The translations under genes and the position numbers were made by a program. From Caballeronia arvi (GTDB taxonomy: Bacteria > Pseudomonadota > Gammaproteobacteria > Burkholderiales > Burkholderiaceae): a stretch of DNA of 39,112 bases. Below are positions 1-8,221 of this stretch, in pieces. Position 1 is the stretch's first letter; every line of letters starts with the position of its first letter. The notes beneath the pieces are model-generated. The model made no database searches, had not been told where the DNA came from, and was given only the letters and a program-made list of their open reading frames with translations. The DNA lies in the NCBI RefSeq assembly GCF_001544695.2, contig NZ_FCOM02000062.1, positions 1-39,112 on the forward strand. The letters run 5' to 3'.

Positions 1-74
1 ACATAAAGCCGGGTGACCGGCCTCTCACTGACCACCAGCGTCGGACCGTAGCCCCTACCGCGCGAGCGGTTTAG
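1..74. other. Unplaced sequence at the left edge
   Basis: This stretch runs directly into yacG and ends in a TAG that is in frame with yacG. One plus-strand frame is open from base 3 and gives a short Arg/Pro-rich peptide of about 23 residues ending at TAG 72-74. I do not recognise it as the end of ZapD, the protein usually encoded just upstream of yacG in beta-proteobacteria. It could be the tail of another gene, the edge of an inserted element, or low-quality sequence at a contig end. The sequence alone does not decide. Confidence 0.4.
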
Positions 75-260
75 TCCATCGTCAAATGCCCGACCTGCGG
101 CAAGGATGTCCGTTGGGTATCCGAAAACCGTTTTCGTCCGTTCTGCTCGGAGCGCTGCAAGCAGATCGATCTCGGCGCGTGGGCGGCCGAAAAATACAAG
201 ATCTCGGGAAATTCGCAGGAAACGCCGCCGGACGACGATTCGCACGGCGGCCTGAACTGA
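75..260 (+). CDS. yacG: DNA gyrase inhibitor YacG (zinc-finger protein), start codon missing
   Basis: YacG is a small zinc protein that binds GyrB and inhibits DNA gyrase in E. coli. The reading frame encodes about 61 residues, the normal family length, with the four zinc cysteines as CPTC near the start and CSERC further on, followed by the conserved KQIDLGAWAAEKY signature. The frame ends at TGA 258-260. The oddity is the 5' end: the codons read TAG (72-74), TCC, ATC, GTC, AAA, TGC, so no ATG, GTG or TTG lies between the in-frame stop and the first zinc cysteine. Relatives begin with a Met a few residues before this Cys, so the start seems to have been lost or replaced exactly at the junction with unplaced sequence. 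The body is intact. The gene is convergent with the Nudix gene, 10 bp away. The family call is firm; whether the gene is expressed is unknown. Confidence 0.82.
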   Translation, partial: SIVKCPTCGKDVRWVSENRFRPFCSERCKQIDLGAWAAEKYKISGNSQETPPDDDSHGGLN

Positions 261-282
261 GCGCGCGCGTTTATTCGCGCTC
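259..282. terminator. Possible hairpin between convergent yacG and Nudix genes
   Basis: Arms GAGCGCG (259-265) and CGCGCTC (276-282) can pair around a short loop, and T-rich sequence follows on the plus strand. The hairpin overlaps both stop codons in a very tight convergent junction. It may end either transcript, but there is no proper U-tract. Confidence 0.3.
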
Positions 283-714
283 TTCCTCTTCGAGCCATTC
301 GAGGATCGGAATGGCCGCGGGCAGCAACGGCGCGACGTCGACCGGAAGCGTCTGCCAGGTGATCGCCTGACCTTCGCGCCCGCGCGGCGCACCCGTCCAG
401 TCCGTCACCTTGCAGAAAAAGAGACGCACGTACGCGTGCGGATAGTCGTGCTCGAGCGTGCGCCAGAGCTGGCACGCGGTGACGTCGATGCCCAGTTCCT
501 CGTGCAATTCGCGCCCGAGCGCGGCCTCGACGCTCTCGCCCGCTTCCAGCTTGCCGCCGGGAAATTCCCAGTAGCCTTCGTACGGTTTGCCTTCGGGCCG
601 CTGAGCGAGGAGATAACGTCCGTCGTGCTGCACCATCACGCCGACCGCGACTTCGGTCACCTTACGGCCATCGGGCGCGATATCGCTCGTCGAGCCGGTC
701 GTCGAATCGGTCAT
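271..714 (-). CDS. Nudix hydrolase (MutT-like)
   Basis: A 147-residue Nudix pyrophosphohydrolase of the MutT type. Such enzymes cleave oxidised or otherwise non-canonical nucleoside triphosphates such as 8-oxo-dGTP to monophosphates, sparing DNA from mutagenic precursors. The Nudix box is complete at residues 54-76, GKLEAGE followed by RELHEELGI, matching GX5EX7REUXEEXGU. The start chosen (MTDSTTG) overlaps the stop of the upstream ATPase gene as ATGA; a longer upstream frame exists but runs back into that gene. It is the last gene of the argJ - ATPase - Nudix series. The substrate cannot be told from sequence. 'mutT' is plausible, but many Nudix paralogues exist, so no symbol is given. Confidence 0.9.
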   Translation of the reverse strand: MTDSTTGSTSDIAPDGRKVTEVAVGVMVQHDGRYLLAQRPEGKPYEGYWEFPGGKLEAGESVEAALGRELHEELGIDVTACQLWRTLEHDYPHAYVRLFFCKVTDWTGAPRGREGQAITWQTLPVDVAPLLPAAIPILEWLEEEERE

Positions 715-1574
715 TGCTTGCGTCCCGACCAGTCGCGCGCGAACTGCCATGCCACACGGCCCGAGCGCGATCCGCGTTCGAGCGCCCAGACGAGCGCATC
801 GCCGCGCGCGTTTTCGATTTCGGTCGCATCGCAGCCGAAATGCTTCAGCCAGTGGCCGACTATCGAAAGATAGTCGTCCTGCTTGAACGGATAGAAGCTG
901 ACCCACAGCCCGAAGCGCTCGGACAGCGAGATCTTCTCCTCGACGACTTCGCCGGGGTGAATTTCACCATCGGACGTATGCTTGTACGTCTCGTTGTCGC
1001 TCATGTATTCGGGCAGCAAGTGGCGCCGGTTCGACGTTGCGTAGATCAGCACGTTGTCGGATTGCGCCGCGACCGATCCGTCCAGCGCGACCTTCAGCGC
1101 CTTGTAGCCCGATTCGCCTTCTTCGAAGGAAAGATCGTCGCAGAACACGATGAAGCGCTCGGGCCGCGCAGAGATCAGATCGACGATATCGCCGAGATCG
1201 TGCAGATCGTCCTTGTCGACTTCGATCAGACGCAGGCCGTCCTTCGAGTACGCGTTCAGGCACGCCTTGATCAGCGACGACTTGCCCGTGCCGCGCGCGC
1301 CGGTCAGCAGCACATTGTTCGCGGGCAACTTCTTCACGAATTGCTGCGTGTTCTGCTGGATCAGACCTTTTTGTCGATCGATGTTCTGAAGGTCATCGAG
1401 CGAGATATCCGAAATGGCCGTCACGGGCTGCAGAAAACCGCGTCCCTGACGCTTGCGCCAGCGAAACGCCATGGCGGACGACCAGTCGATATCGGGCGTC
1501 GCCGGCGGCAACATGCCTTCGATGCGCGCCAGCACGGCCTCGGCGCGGCTAAGGAATTGTTCGAGTTTGTCCAT
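711..1574 (-). CDS. DUF815-family AAA+ ATPase
   Basis: A 287-residue P-loop ATPase of the DUF815 family (AAA+ superfamily). The Walker A motif GARGTGKSS lies at residues 92-100. A Walker B-like segment FCDDLSFEEGE follows, then a sensor-like stretch (LIYATSNRRHLLPE) and a basic C-terminus with an arginine-rich RGSRSGR motif. The start MDKLEQFL lies 2 bp after the argJ stop codon, which points to co-transcription and probably coupled translation. Its 3' end overlaps the Nudix start by 4 bp. No biochemical role is established to my knowledge. The conserved link with argJ and a MutT-like Nudix gene in beta-proteobacteria is the main clue, and it does not by itself reveal a function. Confidence 0.88.
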   Translation of the reverse strand: MDKLEQFLSRAEAVLARIEGMLPPATPDIDWSSAMAFRWRKRQGRGFLQPVTAISDISLDDLQNIDRQKGLIQQNTQQFVKKLPANNVLLTGARGTGKSSLIKACLNAYSKDGLRLIEVDKDDLHDLGDIVDLISARPERFIVFCDDLSFEEGESGYKALKVALDGSVAAQSDNVLIYATSNRRHLLPEYMSDNETYKHTSDGEIHPGEVVEEKISLSERFGLWVSFYPFKQDDYLSIVGHWLKHFGCDATEIENARGDALVWALERGSRSGRVAWQFARDWSGRKQ

Positions 1575-1576
1575 GC

Positions 1577-2806
1577 TTACGAGCGGTAGTCGGCGTTGAT
1601 GCTCACGTAATCGTGCGAAAGATCGCAAGTCCAGACGGTCGCCGTCGCGTTGCCGCGACCGAGCACGACGCGAATCAGAATCTCGCTCTTTTTCATCACG
1701 CGCTGGCCGTCTTCTTCCTTGTACGCGGGATTGCGGCCGCCCGCTTTCGCGACGAGTACGTCATCGAGATAGAGATCGATCTTACCGACATCGAGATCCG
1801 TCACGCCCGCATAGCCGATCGCCGCAAGAATGCGGCCGAGGTTCGGGTCCGACGCGTAGAACGCGGTCTTCACGAGCGGCGAATGGCCGATCGCGTACGC
1901 GATCTGACGGCATTCCGCCGCGTCCTTGCCGCCTTCGACCGTGACGGTCATGAATTTAGTTGCGCCCTCGCCGTCGCGCACGATGAGCTGCGCGAGATCC
2001 TGCGCGACTTCCGTCACCGCGTCGCGCAGCGCGACGTAGGCGGGCGAATCCGTCGACGTGATCGCCGGCAGCGACGATTTACCCGATGCGATCAGGATGA
2101 ACGAATCGTTGGTCGACGTATCGCCGTCGATCGTGATGCAGTTGAACGAACGATCGGCGACATGCTTCACGAGTTCGTCGAGCACCGGCTGCGCGACCTT
2201 GGCATCGAAGGCGAGGAAGCCGAGCATCGTCGCCATGTTCGGGCGGATCATGCCGGCGCCCTTGCTGATGCCCGACAATGTGACCACGTGCCCGTCGATC
2301 GTCACCTGACGCGACGACGCCTTCGGCAGCGTGTCCGTCGTCATGATGGCTTGTGCAGCGTCGAACCAGTGCGCGGCCTGTTGATTGGCGAGCGCGGCGG
2401 GCAGGCCGGCCTTCAGGCGATCGATCGGCAGCGGCTCAAGAATCACGCCGGTTGAGAACGGCAGAATCTGTTGCGCATCGAAACCCGCGAGGCGCGCGAG
2501 CTCCGCGCAGGTCTCGCGCGCGTGCGCCATGCCCGGCTCGCCCGTGCCCGCGTTCGCGTTGCCCGTATTCACGACGAGCGCACGGATGCCCTTGGCCGCC
2601 GCGAGATGCTCGCGACAGACCGTCACCGGCGCTGCGCAAAAGCGGTTCTGCGTGAACACGCCCGCGACGCTCGCGCCTTCATCGACGCGAATGACCAGCA
2701 CGTCCTTGCGATTGGGCTTGCGAATGTTCGCCTCGGCCCAGCCTAGCGTGACGCCGGCGACGGGATGAAGCGCTGCGGGATCGATCGAGGGGAAATTGAC
2801 GGCCAT
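1577..2806 (-). CDS. argJ: Bifunctional glutamate N-acetyltransferase / amino-acid N-acetyltransferase ArgJ
   Basis: ArgJ transfers acetyl from N-acetylornithine to glutamate (EC 2.3.1.35) and, in bifunctional forms, uses acetyl-CoA (EC 2.3.1.1), recycling the acetyl group in arginine biosynthesis. The 409-residue product is full length. The precursor is self-cleaved before a conserved threonine into alpha and beta chains; here the site is PNMATML with Thr193 as the nucleophile, preceded by the SKGAGMI loop. The C-terminus DYVSINADYRS is typical. I chose MAVNFPSIDP as the start because it matches the family N-terminus; the frame extends further upstream without similarity. It heads an operon with the DUF815 ATPase and the Nudix gene. 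Whether this enzyme is mono- or bifunctional cannot be read directly from sequence. Confidence 0.96.
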   Translation of the reverse strand: MAVNFPSIDPAALHPVAGVTLGWAEANIRKPNRKDVLVIRVDEGASVAGVFTQNRFCAAPVTVCREHLAAAKGIRALVVNTGNANAGTGEPGMAHARETCAELARLAGFDAQQILPFSTGVILEPLPIDRLKAGLPAALANQQAAHWFDAAQAIMTTDTLPKASSRQVTIDGHVVTLSGISKGAGMIRPNMATMLGFLAFDAKVAQPVLDELVKHVADRSFNCITIDGDTSTNDSFILIASGKSSLPAITSTDSPAYVALRDAVTEVAQDLAQLIVRDGEGATKFMTVTVEGGKDAAECRQIAYAIGHSPLVKTAFYASDPNLGRILAAIGYAGVTDLDVGKIDLYLDDVLVAKAGGRNPAYKEEDGQRVMKKSEILIRVVLGRGNATATVWTCDLSHDYVSINADYRS

Positions 2807-2920
2807 GTTCGCGTCTCGCTGAGGGTGGCGAGTGCCGGCAAGGACCACCGGCACGCTATGAAAGACTGACGCCGTTTCGCTGCATGAAACCGGCGCCGTG
2901 AATGTTGGGTTCTGCAAAGA

Positions 2921-2946
2921 CAAACGACGCATCGCTGCGTCGTTTG
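2921..2946 (-). terminator. Rho-independent terminator after secA
   Basis: A perfect 11-bp stem (2921-2931 with 2936-2946, arms beginning CAAACGACG) closes a 4-nt loop 18 bp beyond the secA stop codon. On the minus strand it is followed by TCTTTG, a modest U-rich tail. The position between secA and argJ fits transcription termination of secA. Confidence 0.75.
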
Positions 2947-2964
2947 GGTGCGGTCACCAGCCGA

Positions 2965-5778
2965 TTACGCCAGCTTACCGTGACAGTTTTTGTACTTCTT
3001 GCCGCTGCCGCACGGGCAGGGGTCGTTGCGGCCGACCTTCGGCACTTCGTCCGACGGGTGCGTCGCCACGCTGATGTCGTCGCCAGTGGCCATCGCCTGG
3101 CTGACCATCTGCGCGGTGGCGCTCGCCGCGGCCGCTGCGGGCGTCGGGTCCGCCGCCGGCGCGTTGAACTCCGCGTGCGTGAACGACACGTTCTCCAGAT
3201 GGCTGCCCATCTCTTCGTACTGCTCGGCGGCTTCTTCGAGTTGCTCCGGCGACTGGATCTGCACGTTCATCACGACGCGCGTGACTTCCTGCTTCACGGC
3301 GTCGAGCATCGCGGCGAAGAGCTCGAACGCCTCGCGCTTGTATTCCTGCTTCGGGTTCTTCTGCGCATAGCCGCGCAAATGGATGCCCTGACGCAGATGA
3401 TCGAGCGCGGCGAGATGCTCGCGCCAGCGGCTGTCGAGCGTCTGCAGCATGATCGAGCGCTCGAACGCGCTGAACGATTCGCGGCCCACCATCGCGACCT
3501 TCGCCTCGTAGGCTTCGTCGGCGGCGGCGAGCACCGCTTCGCAGATTTCCTCGGCATCGATCGAGTTCGACTCGTTGATCATCTCCTGGACGGCGAGATC
3601 GAGCGACCAGTCGTTGCGCAGCACTTCTTCCAGCTCGGGCGCTTCCCACTGCTCTTCGATGCTGCCCGCCGGCACGAACGTACGCACCACGTCGCCGATC
3701 ACGCTCTGACGCATCGCGGCGATGGTTTCCTGCACATCGTTCGCTTCGAGCAGCTCGTTGCGCTGCTGATAGATCACCTTGCGCTGATCGTTCGAGACGT
3801 CGTCGTATTCGAGCAGTTGCTTGCGGATGTCGAAGTTGCGCGCTTCGACCTTGCGTTGCGCGCCTTCGATGGAGCGCGTGACCATGCCCGCTTCGATCGG
3901 CTCGCCCTCGGGCATCTTCAGGCGATCCATGATCGCGCGCACGCGGTCGCCCGCGAAAATGCGCAGGAGCGGATCATCCAGCGACAGATAGAAACGCGAC
4001 GAGCCCGGATCGCCCTGACGGCCCGCGCGGCCGCGCAGCTGGTTGTCGATACGGCGGGACTCGTGACGCTCGGTGCCGATGATATGCAGACCGCCCGCGG
4101 ACTTCACGTGATCGTGCAGCGCCTGCCATTCGTCGTGCAGCTTCTGGATGCGCGCGGCTTTCTCGTTCTCGGGAATCGACAGATCCGCTTCGATGAACGA
4201 CGCCTGCTTCTCGACATTTCCGCCGAGCACGATGTCCGTTCCGCGGCCGGCCATGTTCGTCGCGATCGTGACGACGCCCGGACGGCCCGCTTCGGCGACG
4301 ATCGCCGCTTCGCGCGCGTGCTGCTTCGCGTTGAGCACTTCGTGCTTCACGCTCTGCTGGCTCAACAGACCGGACAGCAGCTCGGACGCTTCGATCGACG
4401 TGGTGCCGACGAGCGTCGGCTGACCGCGCTCGACGCAATCGCGAATGTCGCGAATCACGGCGTCGTAGCGCTCCTTCGACGTCTTGTAGATCTGGTCCTG
4501 CTTGTCGGCGCGCTTCGGCGGACGGTTCGTAGGAATCACGACCGTTTCGAGGCCGTAGATTTCCTGGAATTCATACGCTTCCGTATCGGCTGTGCCGGTC
4601 ATGCCCGACAGCTTCGAGTACATGCGGAAGTAGTTCTGCAACGTGATGGACGCAAGCGTCTGGTTCTCGGCCTGAATCTGGACGTGTTCCTTCGCTTCGA
4701 CGGCCTGATGCAAACCGTCGGACCAGCGGCGGCCGTTCATCATGCGGCCCGTGAATTCGTCGACGATCACGACTTCGCCGTTCTGCACCACGTAATGCTG
4801 GTCGCGCAGGAAGAGCGTATGCGCGCGCAACGCGGCATAGATGTGGTGCATCAGCGTGATGTTCTGCGGCGCGTAGAGGCTCTCGCCTTCGCCGATCAGG
4901 CCCCACTCGGCGAGCAGGCGCTCGGCCTTCTCGTGGCCCGATTCGGTGAGGAACACCTGACGCGCTTTTTCGTCGAGCGTATAGTCGCCCGGCTTCTCGA
5001 CGCCCGTGCCGTCCGCCTTCTCTTCGCCGATCTGCTGTTCGAGCAGCGGCGGCAGCGCATTCATGCGCACGTAGAGATCCGTGTGATCTTCCGCCTGGCC
5101 GGAGATGATGAGCGGCGTGCGCGCCTCGTCGATGAGAATCGAGTCCACTTCATCGACGATCGCGAAATTGAGCGGCCGCTGCACGCGCGAATTGGTCTCG
5201 TAGACCATGTTGTCGCGCAGATAGTCGAAGCCGAACTCGTTGTTCGTGCCGTATGTGATGTCCGCCGAGTAGGCTTCCTGCTTCTGCGAATGCTCCATCT
5301 GCGACAGATTCACGCCGCATGAGAGCCCGAGGAAGTTGTAGAGGCGCGCCATCCATTCGGCGTCGCGCTGGGCGAGGTAATCGTTCACCGTGACGACATG
5401 CACGCCGCGGCCCGACAGCGCGTTGAGATACGCGGCGAGCGTCGCGACGAGCGTCTTGCCCTCGCCGGTGCGCATTTCCGCGATCTTGCCGTAGTGCAGG
5501 ACCATGCCGCCGATGAGCTGGACGTCGAAGTGGCGCATCTTCAGGATGCGCTTGCTCGCCTCGCGGCAGACGGCGAACGCCTCGGGCAGGATCACGTCGA
5601 GCGACTCGCCGCCCGCGACGCGCTGGCGGAACTCATCGGTCTTGGCGCGCAGCTGGTCGTCCGAGTATTTCTCGACGGTCGGCTCGAGGGCATTGATCGC
5701 CGCAACGGTCTTTTGATATTGCTTGACCAGCCGCTGATTGCGGCTGCCAAAAATCTTCTGAAGGAAACCGGTCGTCAT
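2965..5778 (-). CDS. secA: Protein translocase subunit SecA
   Basis: SecA is the ATPase motor that drives unfolded preproteins through SecYEG. The 937-residue product has all expected parts: Walker A at residues 102-109 (MRTGEGKT), the DEAD-like segment VDEVDSILIDEARTP, the preprotein cross-linking region, the second nucleotide-binding fold with IATNMAGRGTDI, and a C-terminal zinc tail DPCPCGSGKKYKNCHG that binds SecB and phospholipids. The start MTTGFLQKIFGS was chosen by family alignment; the open frame continues upstream but is unrelated. It stands alone, divergent from the DciA-like gene and followed by a strong hairpin. No secM-like gene or arrest peptide is visible upstream, as expected outside enteric bacteria. 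Confidence 0.98.
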   Translation of the reverse strand: MTTGFLQKIFGSRNQRLVKQYQKTVAAINALEPTVEKYSDDQLRAKTDEFRQRVAGGESLDVILPEAFAVCREASKRILKMRHFDVQLIGGMVLHYGKIAEMRTGEGKTLVATLAAYLNALSGRGVHVVTVNDYLAQRDAEWMARLYNFLGLSCGVNLSQMEHSQKQEAYSADITYGTNNEFGFDYLRDNMVYETNSRVQRPLNFAIVDEVDSILIDEARTPLIISGQAEDHTDLYVRMNALPPLLEQQIGEEKADGTGVEKPGDYTLDEKARQVFLTESGHEKAERLLAEWGLIGEGESLYAPQNITLMHHIYAALRAHTLFLRDQHYVVQNGEVVIVDEFTGRMMNGRRWSDGLHQAVEAKEHVQIQAENQTLASITLQNYFRMYSKLSGMTGTADTEAYEFQEIYGLETVVIPTNRPPKRADKQDQIYKTSKERYDAVIRDIRDCVERGQPTLVGTTSIEASELLSGLLSQQSVKHEVLNAKQHAREAAIVAEAGRPGVVTIATNMAGRGTDIVLGGNVEKQASFIEADLSIPENEKAARIQKLHDEWQALHDHVKSAGGLHIIGTERHESRRIDNQLRGRAGRQGDPGSSRFYLSLDDPLLRIFAGDRVRAIMDRLKMPEGEPIEAGMVTRSIEGAQRKVEARNFDIRKQLLEYDDVSNDQRKVIYQQRNELLEANDVQETIAAMRQSVIGDVVRTFVPAGSIEEQWEAPELEEVLRNDWSLDLAVQEMINESNSIDAEEICEAVLAAADEAYEAKVAMVGRESFSAFERSIMLQTLDSRWREHLAALDHLRQGIHLRGYAQKNPKQEYKREAFELFAAMLDAVKQEVTRVVMNVQIQSPEQLEEAAEQYEEMGSHLENVSFTHAEFNAPAADPTPAAAAASATAQMVSQAMATGDDISVATHPSDEVPKVGRNDPCPCGSGKKYKNCHGKLA

Positions 5779-5884
5779 CGGATCAGTGTCTGCGTCGCGG
5801 CTTCGGACGGGCCGCAGCACCAAGCTGCGTCCGGGCTCGGAGAACCTCGGCGACTTAAGTCCATAGGGTGAAATCGAATCGGGA

Positions 5885-5893
5885 ATTTTAGCA
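5885..5893 (-). promoter_or_regulatory. Candidate extended -10 promoter for secA
   Basis: On the minus strand this reads TGCTAAAAT, an extended -10 motif (TGn before the hexamer), about 107 bp upstream of the secA start. No good -35 is at the right distance, which is typical of extended -10 sites. It is the best promoter candidate in the 287-bp divergent region 5779-6065. For the other direction, TACAAT at 6026-6031 is a possible -10 for the DciA-like gene, but it also lacks a -35. Confidence 0.4.
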
Positions 5894-6065
5894 CGCGAGT
5901 TTGTCAGACCTTGCGTCGGCTGCCCGTCCGCGCGTCGGTGCTGCGCGACAGTCAACGGGTTGAAAGCTTGGCTACAGGCGGACTCCGGACAGACCTGCGC
6001 CACCGGGACTGTGGCCTGCCTCGCGTACAATCGAACCGTTCCATCGGGCGTCCGCCTCGACAAAA

Positions 6066-6542
6066 ATGAGCCGCTTTTCTACAAATTCAAGATCACGTTT
6101 CGATCCGCGCCGGCCGCAAGCCGTTTCCGACGTGCTCGATCGTACCGATGCCTTCCGCGCCTTGCGCGCGGGCGTCGAACAGGTGGCGGCGCTGCAGCGC
6201 GACCTGAGCACGCTCCTGCCGGATTATCTGGCGTCGAACGTGGAGCCGGGCTTCATCAAGGACGGCGTGCTCGCGCTGTTCGCCGCGCACAATGCGCTGG
6301 CGGCGCGCCTGCGGCATCTGGAACCGCGTCTGCTCTCGGATCTCCAGCAGCGCGGCTGGGCCGTCGATGCACTGAAAATCCGCGTGCGCCCCCAGTCGAT
6401 GAAAGAGCCCACGCCGCCGAAGCAAGCGCGGATGTCACCCGCGGGCGCGTCGGCCCTTCAGGAGTTGGCCGAAACGCTCGAACCGTCGCCGCTGCAGGAA
6501 GCGCTGGCACGCATGGCGGCGCGCCATCGGGCGGGGAAATAA
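6066..6542 (+). CDS. DUF721 / DciA-like protein
   Basis: A 158-residue protein of the DUF721 family, to which DciA belongs, the helicase operator found in most bacteria that lack DnaC/DnaI. DciA helps load or activate DnaB at the replication origin. The conserved part is residues 18-110, with an alpha-beta layout and the segment GVLALFAAHNALAARLRHLEPRLL-type recognisable as DUF721, followed by a polar C-terminal tail. It is divergent from secA; a DUF721 gene between secA and lpxC is usual in Burkholderiaceae. No clear Shine-Dalgarno is seen before ATG 6066. Direct evidence that this version acts as DciA would need functional data, so the symbol is left blank. Confidence 0.8.
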   Translation: MSRFSTNSRSRFDPRRPQAVSDVLDRTDAFRALRAGVEQVAALQRDLSTLLPDYLASNVEPGFIKDGVLALFAAHNALAARLRHLEPRLLSDLQQRGWAVDALKIRVRPQSMKEPTPPKQARMSPAGASALQELAETLEPSPLQEALARMAARHRAGK

Positions 6543-6936
6543 ACAAAGTGACATTGCGCGCATTCGGGCGCCGACGAATTGAAAATCCTTCGAACGGTCA
6601 ATAACGATTATCCAGCCGCCTGAGTGTTCATCACTTGCTCGCAAAACTGCAAAAAAAATAATCAGCGAGACAACCCCGCCATTCATTGACAAATGATTAC
6701 ACGCGGACGGTTTTTATCACATTAGATATCCGCGCATTGCTAGAATCCGGCGCAATTTCGTTCGCTCAGCCGCCCGTTCGCTGCACGCGTCAGTCGATCG
6801 TAAATAGCTTCTCAGCATGCCATCTCGGCCATTCCCGCTGGCGGGAGGCAAACGCACGCTCGGACGTCGCGTCGCGCATTCGCTTTCCGGCTGAACGAAC
6901 TCAGTATCAACACCTCGGGATTTTTCCGGCCGAGCA
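6543..6936. other. 394-bp AT-richer intergenic region upstream of hpnI
   Basis: No convincing gene. The region is clearly richer in A and T than its flanks, with an A-run around 6651-6658. It holds a consensus -35 (TTGACA, 6686-6691) on the plus strand, but the best downstream -10-like strings (TATCAC 6715, TAGATA 6723) are at poor spacing. A small palindrome TCCCGC-TG-GCGGGA lies at 6833-6846. A short open frame starting at TTG 6686 has no recognisable protein features. The promoter of the hopanoid operon is presumably here, and the base composition would fit a junction where that operon was inserted. Confidence 0.45.
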
Positions 6937-8136
6937 ATGACTGGCTCCGCAATGTTAAGTATTGTCGCAATCGACGCCCTTATATTTTGTTTCGTTTTTA
7001 TCGCCGCGGCTTATTCGATTGCCGCCGCAATGGCGATGCCGCGATTCGAACGTCGCATTGCAAAGCAGCCTGAAAACGAAATCGATGAACAAAGCGTGAG
7101 CGTGCTCAAGCCCCTTTGCGGCGCCGAACCGCGTCTGTTCGAAAATCTCGCGACTTTCTGCGAACAATCGCATCGCGAGTTCGAGCTGATTTGCAGCGTC
7201 GCTTCATCGAGCGATGCGGCGATCGGAACGGTTCGCCGCCTGCAGGCTACCTATACGAAGTGCGCGATTCGCCTCGTGGTCGATTCCCGCGTGCACGGCC
7301 GCAATCTCAAGGTGAGCAATCTCATCAACGCGGCGCAGCATGCGCGCCATGACATCATCGTGGTGGCGGACAGCGACATCGCCGTAACGCCCCACTATCT
7401 GCGCACCGTGACCGCGCCGCTCGCCGATCCAACGGCCGGCGTCGTCACGTGTCTTTACCGCGCGGCCCCGGTTGCTGGGTTTTGGTCCCGCGTCGGTTCG
7501 CTCTTCATCAACGAGTGGTTCGCACCTTCCGTGCGTGTCGCGCATGGCGGCGGCTCGCGGCGCTATGGTTTCGGCGCGACGCTCGCGCTCACCCGCGCGA
7601 CGCTCGATGCGATCGGCGGATTCCACGCGCTCAAAGACTGCCTCGCCGACGACTATTATCTGGCTGAATATCCGCGCCGCCTCGGACTGCGCACGGTGCT
7701 CGCGCCGATGATCGTCGGCACCGACGTGGCCGAACCGAGCCTCTCCGCCCTGTGGCAGCGGGAGACGCGCTGGCTGCGCACGATCCGCTCGATCAACCCT
7801 GCGGGCTTCGCGTTTCTGTTCATCACGTTCACCTTGCCGTGGATGGCTGCCGGCGCTGCGATCGCGTTATCGAACTGGCCTTCGCCGCTGGCCGTGCCGT
7901 TGCTCGTCGCGTCATGCGCCGGTCTCGCGGCCCGGATCGCGCTCCATGCGCGCGAGTCACGCCACGCGCGTTCGTTCTGGCGCGACCTGGCTCTCGTCCC
8001 GCTGCGCGACGCGCTTCTCGCACTCGAATGGCTCGCGGCCGTGTTCGGTTCGCGCGTCGTCTGGCGGGGCGTGCATTTGTCCGTCGAGCGTGGCGTGCTG
8101 CCCAGGACCGCGGGCTCGATGCCGTCGCGACGCTGA
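6937..8136 (+). CDS. hpnI: Hopanoid glycosyltransferase HpnI (family GT2)
   Basis: A 399-residue membrane-bound family-2 glycosyltransferase resembling ceramide glucosyltransferases. In the established pathway HpnI adds N-acetylglucosamine to bacteriohopanetetrol. Visible features are an N-terminal membrane helix (about 7-33), the nucleotide-sugar DxD motif as DSD at 145-147, the acceptor-site LADDY at 236-240, QRETRW at 274-279 (the (Q/R)xxRW motif), and hydrophobic helices from about 290 to the C-terminus. ATG 6937 was chosen; a second ATG at 6952 is possible. It is the first gene of a run of four in the order hpnI-J-K-L, the same order as in known hopanoid clusters, which supports the call beyond generic GT2 similarity. 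Confidence 0.88.
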   Translation: MTGSAMLSIVAIDALIFCFVFIAAAYSIAAAMAMPRFERRIAKQPENEIDEQSVSVLKPLCGAEPRLFENLATFCEQSHREFELICSVASSSDAAIGTVRRLQATYTKCAIRLVVDSRVHGRNLKVSNLINAAQHARHDIIVVADSDIAVTPHYLRTVTAPLADPTAGVVTCLYRAAPVAGFWSRVGSLFINEWFAPSVRVAHGGGSRRYGFGATLALTRATLDAIGGFHALKDCLADDYYLAEYPRRLGLRTVLAPMIVGTDVAEPSLSALWQRETRWLRTIRSINPAGFAFLFITFTLPWMAAGAAIALSNWPSPLAVPLLVASCAGLAARIALHARESRHARSFWRDLALVPLRDALLALEWLAAVFGSRVVWRGVHLSVERGVLPRTAGSMPSRR

Positions 8137-8221
8137 ACCCACAACCTTCATACACGCCGCGACCGTCCAGTGCGCAGCGTTCGATCCATCTTTCATCGCA
8201 ACATAAGTTGCCGGAACTTTC

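Noticed and set aside
2902..5322. 806-codon open frame on the plus strand opposite secA
   Set aside because: Arg/His/Leu-rich composition with no domains; it mirrors secA codons in GC-rich DNA. secA is certain on the other strand.
6686..6940. 84-codon frame starting at TTG in the region before hpnI
   Set aside because: Start is part of a TTGACA promoter-like string, no ribosome site, no recognisable features, and it runs into hpnI.
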